Source: Dysidea avara
Taxonomy: Eukaryota; Porifera; Demospongiae; Dictyoceratida; Dysideidae
Direction of reading: 5' to 3'
Assembly (NCBI RefSeq): GCF_963678975.1
Contig: NC_089273.1
Location: forward strand, 26,355,073-26,419,072
Length of the DNA stretch: 64,000 bases
Position 1 is the stretch's first letter, and each line of letters opens with the position of its first letter. The position numbers and the translations under genes are program-made. Under the pieces are notes generated by a model. That model was not told the DNA's origin. It ran no database searches and saw only the letters and a list, made by a program, of their open reading frames with translations. Shown one piece after another: positions 54,562 to 64,000 of this stretch.

Positions 54562-55000
54562 GAAAGGATACGAAGCTTATAAACACTTAAAAATACAGCT
54601 ATCTCGCCCAGTAAACGCATAGAGCAATCCAATGCATGAAATAGGCACTCACGTGATCGAAATTCAAATCGCGGAAATACCCATGAAATCGCTGAATAGG
54701 AACCTTGCAGTGTGCTCCTCTTGAATATTTGTATTAATTGTTCACTCAGGCGTGGTCTGGGCCAGTGCAGGTGTGTTTTATGCTGTGATGAGTCTCAGAC
54801 TGCTGGACTAATCGAGATGTTGAACCTAATGATACACACAAACTGATTATTTTAATGTCATTGGAATAGATTATGGTTGTATTTTCTGAGATTTGAATAT
54901 CGATCACGTGAGTGCCTATTTCATGCATTGGATTGCTCTATGCGTTTACTGGGCGAGATAGCCGTATTGTTAGATGTTTATAAGCTTCGTATCCTTTTCA
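54562..55000. repeat. Inverted repeat, arms about 108 bp
   Basis: The left arm (54562-54669) and right arm (54891-55000) share GATACGAAGCTTATAAAC, GTTTACTGGGCGAGATAG (in complement) and AAATAGGCACTCACGTGATC around a spacer of about 220 bp. The right arm ends just before the target repeat of the next element. Confidence 0.75.
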
Positions 55001-55739
55001 TTTTTATTTTTTATATTAGATCGGTGGGGTCTATTCTACGGAACGGAACGGAATGATGGACTAAACCACGGAACGGAACGCTTTCTCAAATTGAAGCTTG
55101 CAACTTACCATTGCTGAAACTGCCCTTACAGGTTATCAGTGGCACCTCCAGTGGGTCATTAAACATAGGATAAAAACAATTAAAGGATCGATTGTGGTTT
55201 CTTGTTGGTTGTCATTAATAACGAAGTATTAATTGTGGGATGAGCTGTATCAGTGATGTTCATCCATGGTTCATCTACGGATATATCAAGAAGGGCATTT
55301 TATGTGGGTTGTTTTGCTTATTTTGACTTAAAAAACAGTCTGGGAAGGCTTTTCAAGTCATAAGTCAGTGTACAAATAAAGCAAGCAGGAAGACACTGGT
55401 AACAGGAAAGAGCCAGCTGAATTAAAACTTAAAGGATTTTTTGCAGTGTGTGAGGAGCAGATATTTTGGCTGACCACAAGGAGGCTATATTCTGCAAACA
55501 TCACTGAAGTGTATGCATGGAATTATTAACAGCTGGTGCAGTGGACTAATGCTGTGTTCAATAGTGAGCTGATTTTGTCTGTTGCACAAATTCAAGGATG
55601 TGTCTGACTGTTAGCTTTGAATCAGGCTAAATACCAAAACTCCAAGGTCAACCAAATCTCAATTATAAGCCTTCTATGCATGTGAAACCATGTCCATATG
55701 CATAGCCACCAGGCAAACATGATTTGAACCAAGATGTGT

Positions 55740-56345
55740 GTGTAATTTCAATGTATCTAGTCAGACCTGAAATGGAACATGTTAATTACATACCACTTAA
55801 GAATCCTAGGATATCTTAAGTGTAACATTTCAGATGCTTCACTTCAAACAAAATAGGCTAACTTTGTTTGTCTAATTTCAAGTGATTCCCAGTCCAGCTG
55901 GTCCATGAAATTACAGTGGGATCACATGTATTTGTTACAGTGCGGGCTGCTCTGTGTTGGATCTACTCTAGAGTTGAGCCAATGTACCGACACTGTTGTA
56001 GCATATTTAAGTGGAGGACAAATGAATACAGTAATGTTAGATTATTTATGTATACAATTTTTTCATAATGAAATTGATATCCCATTTTTATTTGTACCTC
56101 CACTTTGCAACATATTCAAGAACAAGAAGTTACCACCCTTTTAATCTCCAACCACTGTTGTTAATTAACCAAGAACTCACCAATCTTTGTTTGTTCCGTC
56201 TACAATTTTGCTTTGGAACAATAATTATCTAAAGGCTCTAATTCATAAAGTATTTAAATCTGTAATTCACCTTATTGTAGTGGTACTAATTTTATTGATT
56301 TGTCTGTATGTTTTCTTCATTTTCCTTTGAAGTTGTACAGTATAG
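55740..56345 (+). mobile_element. Old LINE 3' remnant inside long-TIR copy 1
   Basis: AATGAAATTGATATCCCATTT and neighbouring words match the LINE at 33514-34334 (HNEIDIPF region), with many indels and no open frame. Copy 2 has the same remnant at about 61970-62498 plus 62753, so it predates the spread of this element. Confidence 0.65.
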
Positions 56346-57149
56346 GTAAACAAAGATAAATCTCTCCCATCTTATTCTAGGATTTCTATTGACTAAGAAA
56401 AACTTACTAGTAATTACTTGTATACAGGCTCAAATTGAGAAAATATAAAAAAAAGTGAATTAATATTCTACATTCAGTTTGCTTTTGGATATTTAATGTC
56501 TCCAACTGCAACAAAAATTTGATGAATCCATGCATCTCATCACTGGTCGTCTGAACATTCTGAAAGTGATACCTCACTCAATCAACCATACATTCTGTTT
56601 ATTAGACTGAATAAAGTCATGATCACCTAGCCTTTTCCTGTCACCAGTAACTTTCTAGTTAATTTCTCTGTGGATATTATGCTCTGAAACTGAAAAAATT
56701 GAGTGGTCTTCTAAACTATCTTGTCAAGATCAGCAGAAACAACTGACATCCAATCAGCTACTGTATTGTAGTAACAAAACTTGCCTTGGTCATGTAATAA
56801 ATGAATCGAAGAGACCTGCTTGATATATCAGGTAGTAGAACAATCACTGCATGAGACAGCTATTAATATTTTATTGTCCATTTTCCTGGAGGCTCCACTG
56901 ATAAAATGCAATTTCAGCAATGATAGCGGTTAGCCAAGCTACAAGTTTTGATTCAGAAAGCATTCCATTCTGTAAAATAGATTCCATCCTGGATTCAACT
57001 CCCTGCTCAGGCTGAGATATCTGGCATTTAGTCCACTACTCTGTTAATGAATCATTGATGTTCACGCAATATAGCCTCCTTGAGGTATCAGAATGTTTGC
57101 TCCTCACACGCTGCATAAAATTCATTTAGATTCTGCTTAAGATTTAAGA

Positions 57150-59345
57150 TTAGGTACTGGGCAGTCAGCTCAGCTGGTTTGCCCAGGGGTGAAAACCCCA
57201 AATGGTACAATCAAATACATACATACATACATGCAATTTGATAATTAATTACAGTAGTGAAGGTTAAGTACGTAAATAAATTCATCCAAGTTTCTTGATT
57301 CTATTATATTAATTGGCAACTCATTCCAGTCTTTAACAGTTCTAGGATAATAACTATATTTATAGGTGTTGAGGGTTGCTTGTGGCAGAATGAAATGATT
57401 GGGGTGATGTTGCCTGGTACAAAATTGAGTTCTTTGATAATGTGAGGGGATGGAGATCGGTAGTGTATTATTAATTATTTTATAGAATAGTATTAATCTT
57501 GATGACTGACGGCGTTGTTGTAATGTAGGTATACTAAGAGAGGACAATAATGACGTAACACTATTTCTGGAGTAATCTGATAAAATCCATTGAGCAGCTC
57601 TTCTTTGCACCTTTTCTAACTTATAAATGTCAGTGTTATAATACGGATCCCAAACTGGGGAGGCATATTCCATAATTGGTCGAACCAATGTTAAATACGC
57701 TGTTCTTTTAGTATCAGATGGGCAGTTGTTTAGGTTTCGTTTAATAAAATTTAACGCTTTGGTTGCTCTGTTACTTACTGTTTGTATATGTGATGACCAT
57801 GACATAGTGTTATCAATCGCTACACCTAAGTATGTATGGCACTTCTTTATATCGACATTATGACCTGATAAGGTATACGTATATTGTATGGGGTTCAGGG
57901 AACGAGTACACCTCAGCACAGCACATTTCTCAACATTTATTTTCATTTGCCATTTGTGAGTCCATTCACATATTTTATGTAAGTCTTCTTGTAACTGCTT
58001 TGAATCTTGTGGTGTTGTAACAGTCTTGTAAATAACACAGTCATCAGCAAACAATCGAACTGAAGATGTAATGTTTTCATTTATGTCATTAATATATACA
58101 AGAAACATAAGGGGGCCTAGTACAGTACCCTGTGGTACCCCAGACTTAACAGTTGTTGCGCTAGATGATTCTCCATCAACAATTACCCTTTGATATCGTT
58201 TGGTTAGCCAGGAAGAGATCCATTGAAGAAGAGGCCCTCGTATACCATAGAATTTTAATTTTTTTAATAGTCTTTTGTGAGGAACTGTATCAAAAGCCTT
58301 AGAAAAGTCTATAAACAATAAATCAGTCTGTTGCTGGCTATTCATAGATCGTTGTATCTCATCTATAAAATCAACTAGTTGTGTTTGGCAGGAGTGGTTG
58401 GGCCTGAATCCATGTTGTAGAGGATTTAAAGTGTTTAGTGATGTAAAAAGGGACATTATATGGTGAAAAATAACATGTTCCATTACTTTACAAAGGACTG
58501 ATGTTAGTGAGATTGGTCTATAATTTGCAGGAGAACTTCGATTTCCCTTCTTGAAGACAGGGGTGATGTTAGCTGACAACCAATCCTGAGGGAGAGTAGC
58601 ATATTCTAAAGATTGGGAATAGATGGTCTGCAATACAGGAGCGATTTGTGGTGCACAAAGTTTAATTACTTTAGTGGGAAGATGGTCAGGTCCAGGAGCC
58701 TTGGTAGGATTGAGCCTCTCCAGTAGTAGTTGGATGCCATGGATTGAGAAACTGAGGTCTTGAATTGAAGGATGAACGGAGTGATCTAGCTGTGGTGCAT
58801 TTGATAAATCCTCAGTTGTGAATACAGACTGAAATTGGTTATTTAAAACACGAGCTTTATGTTTCGCATCAGTACAAATATTTTCTCCATCCTTAAGTGG
58901 TGCAACTCCAGTGTTATCTTTTCTTTTTGTCTTAATATATGACCAAAATCGTTTTTTACTTGAAGAAGAATCATTAAATAAGTTGGTACAGTAGTTACGA
59001 TGTGCAGTTTCTAGTAATGTGTTAACTTCATTTCTAGCTTGCTTATAGTCACACCAGTCAGTGTAGTTACCTGTTCGCTTAGCCTTATCATACCGGTGCT
59101 TTCTCAATTTCATTTTCTGTTTGATTAGCGGATTAATCCATGGTAACTTGTCCCGTGATTTTGCAAGTTTGGATGGAATATGCTTGGAAATGGCTGTCTG
59201 AATAGCATCTTTTAGAAGCTGCTAGTTGTGTTCGATTGAGTTCTGCAAAGGATCTGAAGCAGTAAAATGTTCTTGAAATTCTTGGAGTTCATTTTTTAAA
59301 CCAGTTATGTCACCTTTATGATATAGATATATTCTACGAGAAGCT
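57150..59345 (-). mobile_element. 5'-truncated LINE with an open 622-codon RT frame
   Basis: The minus-strand frame 59113-57245 is uninterrupted. Motifs: NPTKAPGPDHLP, NYRPISLTSVLCKVME, LLFIDFSKAFDTVPHKRLL, SGVPQGTVLGPLMFLVYI and RLFADDCVIY (active site near 58038), then the C-terminal KKCHTYLGVAIDNTMSWSSH, LEKVQRRAAQWILSD and YYPRTVKDWNELPIN. The frame extends upstream to about 59340 but a TAG at 59222-59224 interrupts it. No endonuclease remains. The 3' side carries a (TGTA)n tail on the minus strand (57212-57232). Copy 2 of the host element shows the empty site. Confidence 0.9.
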
Positions 59346-59774
59346 TAGACTGAGTTGGTCCAGCTTGTCACCATACTTGTTTCCTTTGTACTAGTGTAGC
59401 TACATACTGATTTATGCCGATTAGAAAGGCTGGGCCCCAGACTGTACATTCTAAAGTCAAAGTAAGCAAAGCAATTCACATACTAGTAAAAACAAGTCAT
59501 GCATTAAGTTCCCTACTTGATACATCCGAAGATGAACACATTGAAACAGCTATTCCCACAATTAGTACTTCGTTACTAATGACAACTAACAAGAACCCAC
59601 AATCGATCCTTAAATTCGTTTTATCTTTCTTGGGGTGGGTTTGATTACCTGCTGGATGTTCCAACGATAACTTGTACAGCAATGGTAAGCTGCTAGCTTC
59701 AATTTGAGAAAGCATTCCGTTCCGTAGTTCAGTCCATCATTCCGTTCCGTAGAATAGACCCCACCTATTAGATC

Positions 59775-60294
59775 TTCGTATTGGACATAACTTAACACAC
59801 GTACATACTGAAAACTACACCATACTACTACTTATTACCTAACTATATACTTATTACTACCTAGCTACGTAGTTACTTAACTTAACCAATGTTAAAGTCA
59901 GGAAATTCGTCCTCAGCAGTAAGCGAATACTGGAGGAGTATCATTTTAAACATACAAAATAAAATTTTTTGACGCGCTAAGGCTGTATGACCTACTTCTC
60001 TCTCATCACCTCCAACCTAAATAAGCTGTGGTACCGTGGTGAAAAGTGTGTAGATAACGGTACAAAGGAAGGTTTGTTTGCTTTCAGTACGTACAGTTGT
60101 CTCGTTCGCGTATATTCGCAGCTGCTGGTCACCCTCAGTTGGCAACAATTGGAACTGAAAGTAGACTCCGAAGCGGATGGCATCGCTGGAAAACAATCCA
60201 TCCAAGCGACATTGGTTAAGTTAAGTTCGTATAGGTAGTAATAAGTATATAGTTAGGAAATAAGTAGTAGTATGTTGTAGTTTTCAGTATGTAA
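59775..60294. other. Probable 5' untranslated region of the LINE ORF1
   Basis: No gene seen. AACTATATACTTATTACTACC and its complement-like CTATAGGTAGTAATAAGTAT occur at about 59840 and 60230, so this interval is partly inverted-repetitive. Confidence 0.35.
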
Positions 60295-61237
60295 TATTAT
60301 GGCTTCTTATCGATTGGAGATTATCCATCAAAGCGAAAGAGACCAGAAGATTCCCCTGACGATTCCAGTAAGAGCGTAGATGTTTGCCGTCATTGCAGCA
60401 AGAAATGTATTTTAAAAAGTGAGGCTGTTCAATGTGATTTGTGCTGTTCGTGGCTGCACGCATCTTGCGAAGGTTTAAGTAAAGTCGAATATAAACTGCT
60501 TACTCAATTAACATCCACTGTTGAAAATGTTATGTACTATTGCAAGTTTAATAAGTGTGAAACGCGCTCCAAGCAGCTTATGTTCGGTTCAATTAGTAAA
60601 GCACTTTTCCCACCGGCTGACAGCTCTGAAACCAGCACAACAACGGAACAGAATTGTTTATCTAAGACTCTGACTGACCTTAGTGAGAAAATTGCTGATT
60701 TGACTATCAAACAACAAACACTACACAACTCGGTGCAATCTATATCCTCCAAATTTGCTGAGTCTGCTGTTAACATGGACACTGGTGCTCCAGCTCAATC
60801 CATCACTCAAGGAGCTGGTCCATCTAGTAATGCTCTAGACATTATTGATGAGATGGAAGATAGAGATCGAAGGAAAAATAACATTGTCGCATACAATTTC
60901 CCGGAGTCCACTGACCGAAACGTTGATATTCAATCATTTAAGGCCCTAAGTGACACAGTTTTCAAATTGGATCTGGATGTAACCAAGGCTATTCGTTTGG
61001 GACCAAAGATCCCTAATAAATACAGACCATTACTATTGACTGTTGAAGATGTTGACGACAAGACTTTCATGCTCTCTCATTCTCACTTTCTGAAGCGACA
61101 CGAACAGTACAACAAAGTATACGTTGTCCCTGATAGAACTAGACTTGAACGTGCTAAGCACAAAAGGGTTGTTGACGAGTTAAACAAAGGAAGGCCAATG
61201 GAGAAACTAATTTGATAATTCGTAATGGCATTATTTC
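60295..61237 (+). pseudogene. LINE ORF1 protein with PHD-type finger and RRM-like region
   Basis: The frame contains a basic KRKRPED stretch, a Cys/His finger (CRHCSKKC, QCDLCCSWLHASC, YYCKFNKC) like the PHD fingers of CR1/L2 ORF1 proteins, a likely coiled coil (LTDLSEKIADLTIKQQTL) and DRDRRKNNIVAYNFPES, then IRLGPKIPNKYRPLLLTV and VVPDRTRLERAKH typical of LINE ORF1 RNA-binding cores. The ATG at 60299 is in another frame, so a 1-base shift near 60310 is likely. TGA at 61213 breaks it; the rest continues in another frame and resumes after the insertion at 63780. ORF1 proteins bind RNA in the retrotransposition particle. Confidence 0.75.
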
Positions 61238-61250
61238 ACAGAGACAACCC

Positions 61251-63770
61251 GGTGGGGACTATTCTACGGAACGGAACGGAACGGAACGGAACGGAATGAT
61301 GGACTAAACCACGGAACGGAACGCTTTCTCAAATTGAAGCTTGCAACTTACCATTGCTGAAACTTCCCTTATAAGTTAGCAGTGGCATCTCCAGTGGGTG
61401 ATTAAACATAAGATAAAAAGAATTAACGGATCGATTGTGGGTTTTTGTTGGTTATCATTAGTAACGAAGTATTATTGTGGGATGAGCTGTATCAGTGATG
61501 TTCATCCATACGGAAGGGAACTTTATGTGAGCTGTTTTTCTTATTTAGACTTTAGAAAACAGTCTGGGCCGGTCTTTCAAGTCATAAGTCAGTGTATAAA
61601 GAAAGCAAGCAGGAAGATACTGGTATCAGGAAAGAGCCAGCTGAATTAAAACTTGAAGAATTTTGTGCAGTGTGTGAGGAGCAAATATTTTGGCAGACCA
61701 CAAGGAGGGTATATTCTGCAAACATCACTGAAGTGTATGCATGGAGTTATTTATATATTAACAGCTGGTGCAATGGACTAATGCCGTATTCAATAGTGAA
61801 CTGATTTTATCTGTTGCACAATTCAAGGATGTGTCTGACTGCTAGCCTTGAATCAGGCTAAATGCCAAAACTCCAAGATCAGCCAAATCTCTATTATAAG
61901 CCGCATGTGAAACCATGCCCGTAGCCACCAGGCAAACGTGATTTGGACCAGGATGTGTGTGTAATTTCAATGTATCTAGTCAGACCTGAAATGGAACACT
62001 CACATTAATTACATGCCACCTAAGAATCCTAGGATTTCTTAAGTGTAACATTTCACATGCTTCACTTCAAACAAAACAGGTTAAATTTGTTCGTATATTT
62101 TCAAGTGATTCCCAGTCCAGCTGGTCCATGAAATTACAATGGGATCACATGTATTTGTTACAGTGCAGGTTGTCCTGTGTTGGATCTACTCTAGAGTTGA
62201 GATTTCAAGGTAGACTCACTGCCAATGTACTGACACTAGTACTGTTGTAGCATGTTTAAGTGGAGGACAAATGAAATAGTAATGCTAGATTATTTATGTA
62301 TACAAATTTTTCATAATGAAATTGATATCCCATTTTGATTTGTACTTCCACTTTGCAACGTATTCAAGAAAAAGAAGCTACCACACTTAATCTCCAACCA
62401 CTGTCATTACCAAGATCTCACTAGTCTGTAATTCACCTTACTGTAGTGATTTTATTGATTCATCTGTATGTTTTCTTCATTTTCCTTTGAAGTTGTACCA
62501 AGAGTTCATAATAAGGTGGAGAGTGTCTAACTTGAACGCATTCACCAAACACCCTACTTAAAGTAACACCTCGACCTTATTTCAGAACAAAGGCTTTACC
62601 TTCTTCAGCAACACTAATCAACAGTTTTCTATCCCCCAGTAAAGGTGTTGATTTGATGAAAGGTGAACTTTACGCAGGGTGTTTGTACAGGCCATACTGA
62701 GAGTTAGACACTCTCCCCCATACAAATCAGTATTACGAACTCTTGGTTGTACAGTATAGGTAAACAAAGATAAGTTTCTCTCCCATCTTATTCTAGGATT
62801 TCTATTGACAAGGAAAATTCAATTATTTGCATACAGGCTCAAAATTGAGAAAATATAAAGAAAGTGAATTAATATTAATATTATACAGTCAGTTTGCTTT
62901 TGGATATTTAATGCCTCCAACCACAACAAAAATTCGATGAATCCATGCATCTCATCACTGGTCGTCTGAACATTCTGAAAGTGATGCCTCACTCAATCAA
63001 CCATATATTCTGTTTATTGGACTGAATAAAGTCATGATTACCTAAACAATCATTTAATTAATGTTTTATAATTATCCTATTCCATTTTCCTGGAGGTTCC
63101 ACTGATAAAATGCAATTTCAGCAATGATAGCAGCTAGCCAAGCTGCAAGTTGATTCAGAAAGCATTCCATTCTGTAAAATAGACCCCATCCAGAATTCAA
63201 CTCAGTACTCAGGCTGAGATATCTGACAATAGTCCACTACTCTGTTAATGAATCATTGATGTTCACACAATATAGCCTCCTTGAGGTATCTGAATGTTTG
63301 CTCCTCACACACTGCACAAAATTCCTTTAGATTCTGCTTTGATTCAGCTTGTCACCATACTTGTTTCCTTTGTAGTGTAGCTATACACATACTGATTTAT
63401 GCCGATTAGAAAGGCTGGGCCTCAGACTGTACATTCTAAAGTCAAGTAAGTAAAAATAACTCACATACTAGTAAAAACAAGTCATGCATTAAGTTCCCTA
63501 CTTGATATATCCGAAGATGAACACACTGAGTCAGCTATTCCCACAATTAGTACTTCGTTACTAATGACAACCAATAAGAACCCACAATCGATCCTTAAAT
63601 TCGTTTTATCTTTCTTGGGGTACGTTTGATTACCTGCTGGAAGTGCCACTGATAACTTGTACAGCAATGGTAAGCTGCAAGCTTCAATCTGAGAAAGCAT
63701 TCCGTTCCGCAGTTTAGTCCATCATTCCGTTCCGTTCCGTTCCGTTCCGTTCCGTAGAATAGTCCCCACC
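61251..63770. mobile_element. Long-TIR element, copy 2, TSD AGACAACCC
   Basis: AGACAACCC flanks it at 61242-61250 and 63771-63779. The ends are GGTGGGGACTATTCTACGGA and its complement, with six CGGAA pentamers at each end and inverted repeats of about 280 bp (61251-61530 and 63480-63770). It is inserted in the LINE ORF1 and aligns with copy 1. No coding capacity is recognised. Confidence 0.9.
62499..62745. mobile_element. 247-bp MITE inserted in long-TIR copy 2
   Basis: GTTGTAC flanks it (62492-62498 and 62746-62752). The ends CAAGAGTTCATAATA and GGAGAGTGTCTAACT pair with AGTTAGACACTCTCC and TATTACGAACTCTTG. Copy 1 has the uninterrupted site at 56332-56338. Confidence 0.85.
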
Positions 63771-63779
63771 AGACAACCC

Positions 63780-63831
63780 CGTGTAAATATAATTGCTGAA
63801 ACCACCAACACTCAGCAGGCTACTAATTGTT
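63780..63831 (+). pseudogene. C-terminus of the interrupted LINE ORF1
   Basis: After the target repeat the ORF1 frame continues through VNIIAETTNTQQATNCS to TGA at about 63829. It is the natural end of ORF1, separated from the body by copy 2 of the long-TIR element. Confidence 0.6.
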
Positions 63832-63862
63832 CCTGATAGAAGTCTTGCTGGTTCTTCAGTAA

Positions 63863-64000
63863 TGATAAGTAATACAATGTTAAGAACTTTGTATACAAAC
63901 GCTGATCAGTTTTTAAATAAGCGTGATCTTCTTTCGATCAGCTCAAATTACAGGTAGCCACCCCCCTGACATAATTATTATTACCGAATTGCTTCCTAAA
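63863..64000 (+). CDS. Start of LINE ORF2 (endonuclease), runs off the window
   Basis: The frame starts at an ATG at 63863 and gives LRTLYTNADQFLNKRDLL. After a probable frameshift in the CAGGTAGCCACCCCCC region it continues PDIIIITELLPK. This matches the N-terminus of apurinic-like endonucleases of CR1/L2-type LINEs, where the second motif carries the catalytic Glu. The rest lies beyond position 64000. Confidence 0.65.

Larger units (their letters stand above)
55023..59765. mobile_element. Long-TIR element, copy 1 (with inserted LINE), TSD TATTAGATC
   Basis: TATTAGATC flanks it at 55014-55022 and 59766-59774. The ends are GGTGGGGTCTATTCTACGGA and its complement, followed by CGGAA pentamers (three at left, two at right) and long inverted repeats of about 280 bp. 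57150-59345 is an inserted LINE. An older LINE 3' remnant (about 55740-56345) lies inside. Without the LINE it aligns with copy 2 at 61251-63770. A 9-bp duplication is MULE-like. No transposase is seen. Confidence 0.85.

Noticed and set aside
59414-59715. Overlapping frames of 72-76 codons in the long-TIR element
   Set aside because: They lie in the terminal inverted repeats, recur at 63482-63700 for that reason, and have no domain signature.

Overview
The window reads as nuclear DNA of an animal, most likely a sponge or another early-branching metazoan. This is inferred, not proven, from AT-rich sequence, GT-AG introns of about 50 to 135 bp, chicken-repeat-1/Jockey-like LINEs, a Ty3-type LTR element, and large multi-domain DNA transposons. 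There is no bacterial-type gene organisation. Almost every recognisable coding segment belongs to a mobile element. No rRNA, CRISPR array or clear tRNA gene was seen.

Layout. 1-5323: palindromic elements, namely a 616-bp hairpin and next to it a 2.75-kb composite with an A-B-A'-B' inverted-repeat plan. 5785-10013: a decayed plus-strand gene for a protein kinase fused to a RecQ-like helicase, followed directly by a MULE-like transposase gene. That transposase stops in mid-domain at 10013 and resumes in frame at 33318. The 23.3 kb between is flanked by a TAA direct repeat and weak terminal inverted repeats, so it looks like one large insertion. Inside it lie a 5.9-kb transposon (10112-15983; zinc finger, DDE-like transposase, Ulp1-type protease and PHD finger in one spliced gene), a 165-bp satellite (16361-18336), a possible small spliced gene (minus strand, 18430-19399), foldback and MITE elements, and a 2.4-kb TIR element (30522-32966) whose only visible gene has a deubiquitinase-like C-terminus. 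The 3' half of the split transposase (33315-35081) ends in a Tudor-like domain and is itself cut by a 5'-truncated LINE.

35.1-41.2 kb holds MITEs, tandem repeats and LINE 3' ends. 41189-45673 is a complete but inactivated Ty3/gypsy-type element with two LTRs and a 5-bp TSD (TAGGG). 45.7-55 kb holds non-coding repeats and a LINE nested in another LINE. 55023-59765 and 61251-63770 are two copies of a long-TIR element with 9-bp TSDs and CGGAA pentamer arrays at the tips. The first is interrupted by a LINE with an open 622-codon reverse transcriptase frame. The second interrupts ORF1 of another LINE, whose endonuclease ORF starts at the window's right edge.

How it fits together. The window is a stratigraphy of nested insertions. 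Target-site duplications give several exact boundaries, and paired copies give empty sites. The most unusual content is the set of protein-modification and chromatin-reader modules carried by DNA transposons: kinase, RecQ-like helicase, Ulp1 protease, C19-like protease, PHD and Tudor-like domains.
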